The notes under the pieces: model-generated
The model's input: only the letters and a program-made list of their open reading frames with translations
Told to the model about the DNA's origin: nothing
The model's database searches: none
Source: Parasedimentitalea marina
Lineage (GTDB): Bacteria; Pseudomonadota; Alphaproteobacteria; Rhodobacterales; Rhodobacteraceae
Length of the DNA: 64,000 nt
Direction: 5' to 3'
NCBI RefSeq assembly: GCF_004006175.1
Contig: NZ_CP033219.1
Location: 620,001-684,000, forward strand
Program-made: the position numbers and the translations under genes
Shown here: positions 43,877 to 51,972 of the stretch, piece by piece
Position numbering within the stretch: the stretch's first letter is position 1
Layout of the letters: every line of letters starts with the position of its first letter

Positions 43877-45007
43877 TTACGGTTTGGGGAACAATGGAAA
43901 GTGCCCGTTTGAATCCACGTTCACGGGTTGGCCTGAAAGAGCTGACTGCTGGGCAGCCATTCCCATTGCCACAGCTTTCCAACCGTCGCTTAGGCTGACC
44001 TCTGGGTCTGGCTGGAGGCCACGGACAAGTGCAAGAAAGCCTTTGTGCTGGTAGAATGTCGATCCGTTGTGATCCCCGGCCTCTAACAGGGTGGCGTCCA
44101 CGGGGATTTCGCGCAGTTCCGGCCCCTTGGGTGACCTTGGGCTGATGATCAACTTCGGAGTAGGCGCCGCACCCAGATGATCTGGCCAGAACCGACCCGG
44201 GCCGGGAACCAGGGCTTCGACTTTACCATGTGGTCCAACAGCCGAAATTTCTTCCTGATAGCGCGCGCCTTCGGCAAACATGCAGAGTTCCAGCATTGCT
44301 CGCGACCCGTTGGCGAAGTCGACGATGACATAGCCATTGTCCAGAATGTCTGGGGTCCTGTCGTCATAGGTTTCATCCAGATGGTTCACCGACTGGCTTG
44401 CAGAGGCCATGATCCGGACCGGTTCTGATTTCAGGACCAGACGCATCAGGTCGAAGAAGTGGCAGCATTTTTCGACGAAGGTGCCACCAGTCTTGGCATT
44501 AAAGCGATTCCAGTCGCCGACTTTCTCGAGAAATGGAAAGCGATGCTCGCGAATGGTCAGCATCGCAACACCTCCGGTCGCCACATCCGCTTCCTTCAGC
44601 AGGGCCGCGATGGGCGGCATATAGCGATACTCCATCGCTACCCAGACAGGGGCAGAATACTCTGCGCGGAACTGTTCCAGGCGGGCGGCATCCTTGGGAT
44701 CAGTGAACAGTGGTTTTTCCACCAGGATCGGTAAGGGCCGCAGTGCCTTGATGTGTTCCAGCTGTTCCATGTGGCAAAAGTTGGGGCTTACAATGAGCAG
44801 GCAATCCAGCTCGGGCACAGCCAGGAGCGCGGCAAGAGACGAAACAAACACCGCATCAGGGGCCAGCACATGGGCCTTGGCTGCCATTTCAGAATCAGGC
44901 TCGTATATGGCGGCCACCCGGGTGTTGGGCAGCAGGGCGATATTGCGCAGGTGTTCCTGGCCCATCATACCGCAACCGATAATGCCATAGTTGATAGTGT
45001 CGGGCAT
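43877..45007 (-). CDS. Gfo/Idh/MocA-family oxidoreductase
   Basis: About 376 residues. Rossmann motif GCGMMG (11-16), the EKP motif (LVEKPL), and a catalytic GGTFVEKCCHFFDLMR block with the usual Lys/His. It acts on a sugar-like or cyclitol substrate with NAD(P); some relatives are NAD-dependent glycosidases. It is encoded 10 bp downstream of the GntR gene and divergent from the LLM/AKR/flavin reductase operon, whose pathway it probably shares. Start at 45007 has AAGGAAT upstream; the track frame opens at a TTG two codons earlier. Confidence 0.88.
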   Translation of the reverse strand: MPDTINYGIIGCGMMGQEHLRNIALLPNTRVAAIYEPDSEMAAKAHVLAPDAVFVSSLAALLAVPELDCLLIVSPNFCHMEQLEHIKALRPLPILVEKPLFTDPKDAARLEQFRAEYSAPVWVAMEYRYMPPIAALLKEADVATGGVAMLTIREHRFPFLEKVGDWNRFNAKTGGTFVEKCCHFFDLMRLVLKSEPVRIMASASQSVNHLDETYDDRTPDILDNGYVIVDFANGSRAMLELCMFAEGARYQEEISAVGPHGKVEALVPGPGRFWPDHLGAAPTPKLIISPRSPKGPELREIPVDATLLEAGDHNGSTFYQHKGFLALVRGLQPDPEVSLSDGWKAVAMGMAAQQSALSGQPVNVDSNGHFPLFPKP

Positions 45008-45017
45008 GCCCAATTCC

Positions 45018-45728
45018 TTATTTCAGGCGCTGCACATAGAGCGCATTGTCTGTGTCAAACCAAGTGCGGGAAAATTCGACGGGATTCGGTCTGTCTGACC
45101 AGCTCAACCGTTCGATGTAACCCGTGACGGTGCCGGGTTGCAGAGGGAAAGCCCTGGGTGACCAGTCGGGGACAGATCCGATCCCGACACGGTCTTCGGC
45201 GCGTGATATCCAGAACCCGAGCTGCTTCTGATAATAGTGATATAGCGAATCTGATATCGCTTCGAGGCGTACTTCGCCAGAGTCGGCATCAAGCCAGATC
45301 TCTTCCACGGCAATGATTGTATTATTGAGATAGCGCAAACGGCGGATGCGTGCGCCACTGGAAGAGGTGCCAAATTCGGGCAGATCTGCGGGTTTCTCGA
45401 CTGTTTCCAGCTCCAGGATATCAGCCCTTGGCAATCCGCCGCCTGCCAGGAGTTCCAGCCGGAACATTGCGTAGACGCTGGCCTCAACATTGCCGTGGCG
45501 GATGTAGTTACCTGATCCGTGTACCCGCTCTAATAGCCCTTTGTTTGTTAGCTCTTTCAGCGATTTCCGCAGGGTTCCAACGGATATCCCCAGCTGATTG
45601 GCCATGTCTCGTTCGGGGGGCAGTCGCTCTCCGTCCAATAGGCGGCCGGCAGCAATGTCGCGGATCAGCAACTCGCTGATCTGCACGTATTTTGGCAGTG
45701 CGGTTGTTGTCTGATTTGTCGGGGACAT
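45018..45728 (-). CDS. GntR-family (HutC/UTRA) transcriptional regulator
   Basis: 236 residues: N-terminal GntR winged HTH (about 10-75; ERLPPERDMANQLGISVGTLRKSL, then a GNYIRHG wing end) and a C-terminal UTRA ligand domain ending with SRTWFDTDNALYVQRL. It is divergent from the LLM monooxygenase operon with about 100 bp between. A direct repeat ATTGAT at 45756-45761 and 45767-45772 in that gap may be an operator element. The effector is probably the imported substrate or its catabolite. Confidence 0.9.
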   Translation of the reverse strand: MSPTNQTTTALPKYVQISELLIRDIAAGRLLDGERLPPERDMANQLGISVGTLRKSLKELTNKGLLERVHGSGNYIRHGNVEASVYAMFRLELLAGGGLPRADILELETVEKPADLPEFGTSSSGARIRRLRYLNNTIIAVEEIWLDADSGEVRLEAISDSLYHYYQKQLGFWISRAEDRVGIGSVPDWSPRAFPLQPGTVTGYIERLSWSDRPNPVEFSRTWFDTDNALYVQRLK

Positions 45729-45830
45729 TTTATGCGTCAGCCTGTCACAGGGAAAATTGATACACTATTGATCTACATCATTGTGGGTGCTACGCAAGAT
45801 GAAAGTGGAAGTGAGTGCAGGAGAATTTGG
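45729..45830. promoter_or_regulatory. Divergent promoter gap of the monooxygenase operon
   Basis: A 102-bp region between gntR and the LLM gene. ATTGAT is repeated directly 11 bp apart (45756 and 45767), about one helical turn. AGGAG at 45819-45823 is the ribosome site that sets the LLM start at 45831. No inverted repeat is convincing. Confidence 0.4.
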
Positions 45831-46985
45831 ATGACCGTCGTTCCAGTAACATCAGCTGATTTGGATGCCGCAGAGGTTTCGTGGTTTGCTGCGCTGTGTT
45901 CCGATGATTACCAATTTCTGGGCGTTCCTGAGGGCGATCTGCGATCCTCGTGGGAGCATTGTTCGGACATCGTAAAAACCGCCGAGTCGCAGGGCTTTCG
46001 CAATGTCCTTTGCCCGTCTTCCTATCAGGTGGGGCAGGATACGTTGTCCTTTGTGGCGGGCTGTGCGCCGATCACGGATAAGATCAACATGTTGGCCGCC
46101 GTGCGCTGTGGAGAGGTGCAGCCGATCATGCTGGCGCGCACCCTTGCCACGCTGGATCACATGCTGAAGGGGCGGTTGACGGTGAATATCATCAGCTCGG
46201 ACTTTCCCGGTGAAAAGGCTGACAGTGCCTATCGCTATCAGCGGTCCCGCGAAGTTGTCGAAGTGCTAAAGCAAGCCTGGACGCGTGATGAGATCAATCA
46301 TCAGGGCGAGGTCTATACCTTTCAGGGCCTGACCACAGATCCGGTGCGCCCATATCAAACAGGCGGCCCGTTGCTGTATTTTGGTGGCTACTCTCCCTCA
46401 GCGCTGGAACTCTGTGGTGAACATTGTGATGTTTATCTGATGTGGCCGGAAAAAGAAGACGAGCTGGCCGGCCGGATGAAAGCGGTCCACGCAGTTGCCG
46501 AGAAATACGGCCGGACACTGGATTATGGTCTGCGTGTGCACATGATCGTTCGGGATACCGAAAAAGAAGCGCAGGAATACGCTGAGTATATCGTGTCAAA
46601 ACTGGACGACGACTATGGCCGGAAGATCCGCGAGCGGGCTTTGGATGCGACCTCGCTGGGGGTTAGCCATCAGTCCAAGAACCGCGACGTTGCGGATGAG
46701 TATGGCTATATCGAGCCGAACCTCTGGACTGGGGTTGGCCGGGCGCGGTCTGGATGCGGCGCGGCGCTGGTTGGATCAACTGATCAGGTGATGTCCAAGA
46801 TAGAAACCTATCAGAAAATGGGCATGCGGGCGTTTATCTTTTCGGGATACCCCCACATCGAAGAGGCCAAGCATTTTGGGGCTCGTATCCTGCCAAATCT
46901 GAAAACCTGTTCGCTGCCGCATGAGTACGGCCGCGTCCCAACTGATATGCCTGCGACACCGCTGGGCAATGGAGTACGTCGCTGA
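45831..46985 (+). CDS. LLM-class FMNH2-dependent monooxygenase (SsuD/SmoC-like)
   Basis: About 384 residues, bacterial-luciferase TIM barrel close to alkanesulfonate monooxygenase: CPSSYQVGQDTL, LDHMLKGRLTVNIISSDFPGE, and the C-terminal VGRARSGCGAALVGS loop with the Arg that in SsuD closes over the active site, then FSGYPHIEEAKHFG. It would use FMNH2 from the flavin reductase at 47875 to cleave a C-S bond and release sulfite. With an AKR and flavin reductase it matches the SmoCBA set for sulfoquinovose. The start at 45831 is by AGGAG; the ORF opens earlier at 45732. Confidence 0.87.
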   Translation: MTVVPVTSADLDAAEVSWFAALCSDDYQFLGVPEGDLRSSWEHCSDIVKTAESQGFRNVLCPSSYQVGQDTLSFVAGCAPITDKINMLAAVRCGEVQPIMLARTLATLDHMLKGRLTVNIISSDFPGEKADSAYRYQRSREVVEVLKQAWTRDEINHQGEVYTFQGLTTDPVRPYQTGGPLLYFGGYSPSALELCGEHCDVYLMWPEKEDELAGRMKAVHAVAEKYGRTLDYGLRVHMIVRDTEKEAQEYAEYIVSKLDDDYGRKIRERALDATSLGVSHQSKNRDVADEYGYIEPNLWTGVGRARSGCGAALVGSTDQVMSKIETYQKMGMRAFIFSGYPHIEEAKHFGARILPNLKTCSLPHEYGRVPTDMPATPLGNGVRR

Positions 46986-47875
46986 TGGAACGCGTAAAAT
47001 TCTCGTCTGATTTGTCGATGAGCCGTCTGGTTTACGGCATGTGGCGTATTGGTGATGATGCCGATACATCACCCGCCCATGTCCAAGCGAAAATCCAGTC
47101 TTGTCTGGATCAGGGCATCACCAGTTTTGATCAGGCCGATATCTATGGCGACTACAGTGCCGAGGCTGTTCTGGGGGGCGCGCTGCGCAACAACCCGGGT
47201 CTGCGCAATCAAATGGAAATCGTGACCAAATGCGCGATTGTCGCACCCTGCGGCCGTTACTCGGATGTTGCGGTTAAACACTACGACACTTCGCGCCTGC
47301 ATATTGAAAAATCTGTCGAGCTGTCGCTGCGCGAGATGGCCATTGATCACGTTGATGTGCTGTTGATCCACCGCCCCGATCCCTTCATGGACCACCATGA
47401 AACCGGTGCCGCCCTGGACGGGCTGGTGACCAGCGGCAAGGTTCGGGCCATCGGCGTTTCGAATTTTCGCCCGTGGGATTTCGAGCTGCTGCAATCGGCG
47501 ATGTCTGCTCCGCTGGTGACCAACCAGATCGAAGTCAGCCTGGGTGAGATTTCATCCTTCACCAACGGTGATCTGGCGTTCCACCAAAGGCTGGGACAGC
47601 ATCTGATGGCCTGGTCACCGCTGGGTGGCGGGGCCTTGATTGGGGCCGAAGGGGCGATGGGCGCGCTGCTGGACGAAATCGCCGGTGAGAACGGTGTCGA
47701 TCGCAGTGCAGTGGCAGTGGCCTGGCTGCTGGCGCACCCCGCGAAATTGCTGCCGGTTCTTGGAACCAATAATCTGGAGCGCATTGGCCGAATTTCCGAT
47801 GCGCTGAAGGTCAATATGGACCGTGTCACCTGGTTCCGCCTTTATGAGGCCGCTTTAGGTGGTGAGGTCGCCTGA
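46985..47875 (+). CDS. Aldo/keto reductase (YdhF/SmoB-like)
   Basis: 296-residue TIM-barrel AKR. The catalytic tetrad is visible: Asp and Tyr in FDQADIYGDY, Lys in EIVTKCAI and His in VLLIHRPDP. The NADPH-binding C-terminal part has VLGTNNLERIGRI. In the Smo pathway SmoB reduces the aldehyde left after desulfonation (6-oxo-glucose to glucose). TGATG overlaps with both the LLM gene before and the flavin reductase after imply coordinated, stoichiometric translation. Confidence 0.88.
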   Translation: MERVKFSSDLSMSRLVYGMWRIGDDADTSPAHVQAKIQSCLDQGITSFDQADIYGDYSAEAVLGGALRNNPGLRNQMEIVTKCAIVAPCGRYSDVAVKHYDTSRLHIEKSVELSLREMAIDHVDVLLIHRPDPFMDHHETGAALDGLVTSGKVRAIGVSNFRPWDFELLQSAMSAPLVTNQIEVSLGEISSFTNGDLAFHQRLGQHLMAWSPLGGGALIGAEGAMGALLDEIAGENGVDRSAVAVAWLLAHPAKLLPVLGTNNLERIGRISDALKVNMDRVTWFRLYEAALGGEVA

Positions 47876-48390
47876 TGCCGGATGGGGCGATGGATATGCC
47901 GGTGACGTTTGCACCTGAAGCGGGCAACGCACGTCAGTTGCGGGATGCTTTTGGCCGGTTCGCCACTGGCGTCACCGTGGTGACAGCCCCAAGCGAGGAC
48001 GGCCCTGTTGGGATTGTCGTCAACAGTTTCTCTTCTGTCTCATTGGACCCGGCGCTGGTGCTTTGGGCACCAGCCAAAACGTCGCGCCGGTTTCGGTATT
48101 TCGCGGCAGCGAAACACTACGCCATTCATGTTCTAAGCGCCGACCAGACCGAATTGTGCCAGGGTTTTGGCAAAAACGCCCATGCGTTTGACGACATTAT
48201 ACATCACCTCAACGCGCAGGGCGTGCCGTTGATCGAGGACTGCCTGGCCCGTTTCGAATGTACCAAAACAGCCGCATATGACGGCGGCGATCACATGATT
48301 GTGGTCGGCAGAGTTGATCAGGCCGAAATGCGGGATGGGGATGCACTGACATTTTACGCAGGGAAGTTTGGGCAAGCAGCACAGACGTAA
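47875..48390 (+). CDS. Flavin reductase (SmoA/HpaC-like)
   Basis: 171 residues of the flavin-reductase-like FMN-binding split-barrel family: RDAFGRFATGVTVVTA, VGIVVNSFSSVSLDPALVLW, and DHMIVVGRVDQAE are family signatures. It would supply reduced FMN to the LLM monooxygenase two genes upstream. It overlaps the AKR stop by 1 bp and is followed 47 bp later by the TRAP transporter genes with their own AAAGGGAGA ribosome site, probably in the same operon. Confidence 0.9.
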   Translation: MPDGAMDMPVTFAPEAGNARQLRDAFGRFATGVTVVTAPSEDGPVGIVVNSFSSVSLDPALVLWAPAKTSRRFRYFAAAKHYAIHVLSADQTELCQGFGKNAHAFDDIIHHLNAQGVPLIEDCLARFECTKTAAYDGGDHMIVVGRVDQAEMRDGDALTFYAGKFGQAAQT

Positions 48391-48437
48391 ACACGGACAC
48401 TGGGAAGAGGATCCCGGTGTATTAAAGGGAGAGCCAA

Positions 48438-49031
48438 ATGGGAGGACTGTTGGCGGTGCTAGCGCCGATTAGCATGGTAAACGCTCAGCTGTTAAAGCTT
48501 GGGCGTGCAATCGGCATTGTGGCCGTGGCGCTGATGGTTGTGTCGATCCTGGTGCAGGTCTTTTTCCGTTATATCTTGAACAGCGCGTTACCCTGGCCGG
48601 ACGAAGCGGCGCGCTTTTGCATGTTGTGGATGACGGGCCTGATGGCGCCAACTGCATTTCGGCAAGGTGGGTTTGTGGCCATTGATATGTTGGCCGTCGC
48701 ACTGCCGCGCATCGCCAGTCAGATATTGTCACTTGTACTGCTGACAGTGACGCTGCTGGTGCTGGTTGTCGCCGTGAAAATCGGCTGGGGCGAGGTCACT
48801 GGATTTGGCGGTCGCTTTGCCACTGCCTCGCTATATGTTCCAATCTCATTTGGCTTTGACGACTGGCTGCGGGTTCCCCGGTCGTGGATGATGGCCTCGT
48901 TGTTGGTCGGGGTGATCCTGTTGGTCATGGTCAATGTCGAGCTTATCTTGCGCGCGATCGTAAGACTTCTTGGTGGTGGCGATCATTTGCCGGACCTTTC
49001 AGACCCCTCTAGCGCAGTAGGAGCTGACTGA
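48438..49031 (+). CDS. dctQ: TRAP transporter small permease (DctQ-like)
   Basis: 197 residues with four predicted helices. The DctQ signature QVFFRYILNSALPWPDEAARFCMLWMTGLM lies around residues 38-67 and is diagnostic (key residues R, PW, E, W). The subunit couples the binding protein to the large permease using a cation gradient. The ATG overlaps none upstream but its stop overlaps dctM (TGATG). An internal Met15 is a possible alternative start; the one chosen has the better ribosome site. Confidence 0.9.
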   Translation: MGGLLAVLAPISMVNAQLLKLGRAIGIVAVALMVVSILVQVFFRYILNSALPWPDEAARFCMLWMTGLMAPTAFRQGGFVAIDMLAVALPRIASQILSLVLLTVTLLVLVVAVKIGWGEVTGFGGRFATASLYVPISFGFDDWLRVPRSWMMASLLVGVILLVMVNVELILRAIVRLLGGGDHLPDLSDPSSAVGAD

Positions 49032-50320
49032 TGCTGATATGGTTTCTGCCTGTCTTTCTGATCTTCCTGATGATTGGCCTGCCGGTGTTTTTTGGCCTGC
49101 TGGCCGCGCCGGGCCTGCTGCTGTATCTCAACGGTCAGGAACGCGACATCACGTTGCTGTACCGCAATGTTTACAATGGCATGGACAGCTTTCCGCTGAT
49201 GGCGATCCCGTTTTTCATGCTGGCCGGCGAGCTGATGAACAAAGGCGGCATCACCATGCGTCTGGTCGAGTTTGCCCAGGCATTGATGGGGCACTTACGT
49301 GGCGGTTTGGCGCATGTGAACATCCTGTCGTCGATGCTGTTTGCCGGGCTGTCCGGCTCGGCAGTGGCCGATACCTCGGCCTTGGGCAGCATGTTGATCC
49401 CGGCGATGGAGAAACAGGGGTACAGCCGAAAGTTCTCGGCTGCGATCACTGCGGCCAGCTCGGTTATTGGGCCGATCATTCCGCCATCGGGCATCATGAT
49501 CATCTATGCCTATGTCATGGGCGAAAGCGTCGCGGCGCTGTTTCTGGCGGGCATCGTTCCGGGTATTCTGGTTGGTGTTGGTCTGATGCTGGTGGTCAAA
49601 GTGATGGCCGACAAATACGACTTTCCGGTTGCCAGCAAGAAATCCACCTGGCCGGAACGGGGCAGGGCGTCGCTAAAGGCGTTTTTCCCTTTGATGACCC
49701 CAGTGATCATTCTGGGCGGTATTCTGGTCGGCGTCTTCACCCCAACAGAGGCCGCCGCTGTCGCCGTTGCCTATGCATTGTTCATTGGTTTCTTTGTGAT
49801 GCGCACCCTGACGATCAGCGAGATTCCTGCAATTCTAAGCAAAGCCGGGCTGATCTCCTCTGTGGTGCTGCTGTTGGTCGGCGCGGCGATGGCATTTAAA
49901 ACTGTTGTCAGCCTGAGCCATGCGCCGGAACAGCTGGCCTCGTTCATTTTGTCCCTGTCCGAGAACCCCCTGATCTTGTTGTTCCTGATAAATCTTTTGT
50001 TGTTTGTCGTGGGGATGTTCCTGGATGCCGGCCCGGCGATCATCATTCTGGGGCCGATCCTGGGGCCAATCTTTGTCGATCTGGGTGTTGATCCGATCCA
50101 CTTTGCCATCATCATGAGCGTCAACCTAACGGTCGGTCTCGCAACGCCGCCGATGGGCTTGGTGCTGTTTGTTGCCTCGGCGGTGTCCGGAGAACGGGTC
50201 GAGGCCATTGCCAAAGCCATTCTGCCGTTTCTGCTGGTTGAAATTCTGGTGATCTTTTTGATCACCTACGTCCCCGCCATTTCCATGACAATCCCGCGCC
50301 TGACCGGGTTTGCGAACTAA
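49031..50320 (+). CDS. dctM: TRAP transporter large permease (DctM-like)
   Basis: 429 residues, about twelve helices. Family markers are MAIPFFMLAGELMNKGGI (about 56-73), SGSAVADTSALGSMLIP, and PPSGIMIIYAYVMGESVAALFLAGIVPG. It forms the sodium- or proton-driven channel for the substrate captured by the DctP protein at 50356. It overlaps dctQ by 1 bp. The C-terminal half repeats the pattern with LFLINLLLFVVGMFLDAGPAIIILGPIL. Confidence 0.93.
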   Translation: MLIWFLPVFLIFLMIGLPVFFGLLAAPGLLLYLNGQERDITLLYRNVYNGMDSFPLMAIPFFMLAGELMNKGGITMRLVEFAQALMGHLRGGLAHVNILSSMLFAGLSGSAVADTSALGSMLIPAMEKQGYSRKFSAAITAASSVIGPIIPPSGIMIIYAYVMGESVAALFLAGIVPGILVGVGLMLVVKVMADKYDFPVASKKSTWPERGRASLKAFFPLMTPVIILGGILVGVFTPTEAAAVAVAYALFIGFFVMRTLTISEIPAILSKAGLISSVVLLLVGAAMAFKTVVSLSHAPEQLASFILSLSENPLILLFLINLLLFVVGMFLDAGPAIIILGPILGPIFVDLGVDPIHFAIIMSVNLTVGLATPPMGLVLFVASAVSGERVEAIAKAILPFLLVEILVIFLITYVPAISMTIPRLTGFAN

Positions 50321-50355
50321 CTAAGTATAATAAGTATAAAAGGGAGGAACCACCT

Positions 50356-51414
50356 ATGCTTAAGACGACCCTCAAGACGCTGACTGTAGCGGCCATGTTG
50401 GCTGGCTCCGCGATCAGTGCTTCGGCTGCGGATTACACAATCCGCGCAACGGCCAACTCCAATGAAAACGACGAGGACTATGATGGTCTTGTTGTGTTCA
50501 AAAACTACGTCGAGGCGGCGTCAAACGGTGCCATCGAAGTGGAACTGTTTATCGGCACACAGCTGTGTTCAAACGGCGCCGAATGCCTGCAGGGTGTGGC
50601 TGACGGATCGATCGATGTCTATATCTCCACTTCGGGTGGCGCTTCGGGCATTTTCCCATATGTGCAAGTTCTGGACCTGCCCTACCTGATGGCCGATGAC
50701 AGGATTGCCGAGCATGTGCTGTCGGGTGATTTCACCCGCAAAATGCGCGCCATGGCACTGGCAGATTCCGATGATATGATCCGTCTGATGACCATCGGGA
50801 ACACCGGCGGCTGGCGCAATTTTGCCAACACCAAACGCCGTGTTGCAGAGCCTGCGGATATGGAAGGGCTAAAGATCCGGACCGTGGTGGCTGACCTGCC
50901 GCAGGAATTGGTCAAAGCACTGGGCGCTTCGCCAACACCGATCCCATGGCCCGAGCTTTTCACATCGTTCCAGACCGGTGTTGTTGAAGGGTCGAAAAAC
51001 GGTATCACCGACATTATGGGCATGAAGTTCCCCGATGCTGGTCTTCAATATGTGACCCTGGACGGCCATGCCTACATGGGCGCGTTGTGGTGGATGTCGA
51101 ACCAGAAATTCCAAGCGATGCCAGAAGATATGCGTCGGGTTGTTGTGGATGGGTTTAATGCACTGCAGCAGGCAACGTTTGCCTCGCCCAAGCGCAAATC
51201 GATCCAGGCCTATGCAGATTTTGTCGCCGGTGGTGGTGATCTATACGTGCCAACACCAGAGCAAAAGGCGGCCTTCAAGGCCTCTGCTGCCCCGGTTTAT
51301 GACTGGTTCAAGGGCAATGTAGCAAATGGCGAAGAAATCTTTACCGCACTGACCGATGCCGTTGCTGCGGCCGAAGCAGACGTTAATGCTGCGCGCGCGG
51401 CTGATCTGAAATGA
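50356..51414 (+). CDS. dctP: TRAP transporter substrate-binding protein (DctP-like)
   Basis: 352 residues with a signal peptide (MLKTTLKTLTVAAMLAGSAISASA). The DctP fold is shown by LDLPYLM, the NTGGWRNFANTKR stretch and MEGLKIRTVVADLPQELVKALGASPTPIPWPELFTSFQTGVVEG, which contains the conserved Arg that usually pairs with a substrate carboxylate or other acid group. If the pathway is a sulfonate one, this Arg could hold the sulfonate (inference). Ribosome site GGGAGGAA. Last gene of the operon, followed by a good terminator. Confidence 0.92.
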   Translation: MLKTTLKTLTVAAMLAGSAISASAADYTIRATANSNENDEDYDGLVVFKNYVEAASNGAIEVELFIGTQLCSNGAECLQGVADGSIDVYISTSGGASGIFPYVQVLDLPYLMADDRIAEHVLSGDFTRKMRAMALADSDDMIRLMTIGNTGGWRNFANTKRRVAEPADMEGLKIRTVVADLPQELVKALGASPTPIPWPELFTSFQTGVVEGSKNGITDIMGMKFPDAGLQYVTLDGHAYMGALWWMSNQKFQAMPEDMRRVVVDGFNALQQATFASPKRKSIQAYADFVAGGGDLYVPTPEQKAAFKASAAPVYDWFKGNVANGEEIFTALTDAVAAAEADVNAARAADLK

Positions 51415-51420
51415 TCACTC

Positions 51421-51448
51421 GGCCAGGGAGGGCGACCCTTCCCTGGCC
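51421..51448. terminator. Terminator after the TRAP operon
   Basis: GGCCAGGGA (51421-51429) and TCCCTGGCC (51440-51448) pair perfectly over 9 bp and the stem can extend inward. It lies 7 bp after the dctP stop and before the convergent Sel1 gene. Confidence 0.8.
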
Positions 51449-51499
51449 CCTGAACAATTGTGTTGCAGGCAGGAATAGCTTGCTTGCGATGCAAACCGT

Positions 51500-51970
51500 T
51501 TAGCGGAACGGATACATCCAAACCTTGTAATCATTGACCAGGATATGAGACTTATCAATTTCTTCCTTAGTCATCTTCTTGACCACCTCCTCCAGCGAGA
51601 TAGCTGCATCCGGGTCACCGCCAATGGCGCTGAGCGTGTACCACATATAGGCCCGGACCAAGTCCGGTGCGGGCATGCCGCGGCCAACTTCGTAGTACCA
51701 GCCGACCCCGGATTGCGCCCCCGGATGTCCTTTCATGGCGCTGCGCAGATACCAGTCAAAGGCGCGTTGATCGTCGCGGGTGACACCCAAACCCATGGCA
51801 TACATTACCCCAATCAGCTCTTCGGCGTCGGCGTTGCCAGATCGGGCCGCGGGCCACAATTCGGTATATGCGGCTTGAAACTGACCGGCCTCCATCAAGT
51901 CGCGCGCTTTTTCAATTTCCGCAAAGGCGGGCGAAACGATCAGGAACAGGGCCATCAAAGAGTAGCGCAT
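51500..51970 (-). CDS. Sel1-repeat (TPR-like) periplasmic protein
   Basis: 156 residues: signal peptide (MRYSLMALFLIVSPAFA) and about three Sel1-type repeats, best seen as AEELIGVMYAMGLGVTRDDQRAFDWYLRSA and AQSGVGWYYEVGRGMPAPDLVRAYMWYTLSA in consecutive order. Such proteins are small scaffolds for protein interactions. Its start codon lies only 2 bp from the divergent peroxidase ATG, so the two ribosome sites lie inside each other's coding start. Function unknown. Confidence 0.8.
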   Translation of the reverse strand: MRYSLMALFLIVSPAFAEIEKARDLMEAGQFQAAYTELWPAARSGNADAEELIGVMYAMGLGVTRDDQRAFDWYLRSAMKGHPGAQSGVGWYYEVGRGMPAPDLVRAYMWYTLSAIGGDPDAAISLEEVVKKMTKEEIDKSHILVNDYKVWMYPFR

Positions 51971-51972
51971 TT

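Noticed and set aside
49039..49899. 286-codon ORF overlapping dctM in another frame
   Set aside because: dctM is clearly the coding frame with conserved TRAP motifs; the alternative is compositionally shadow-like.
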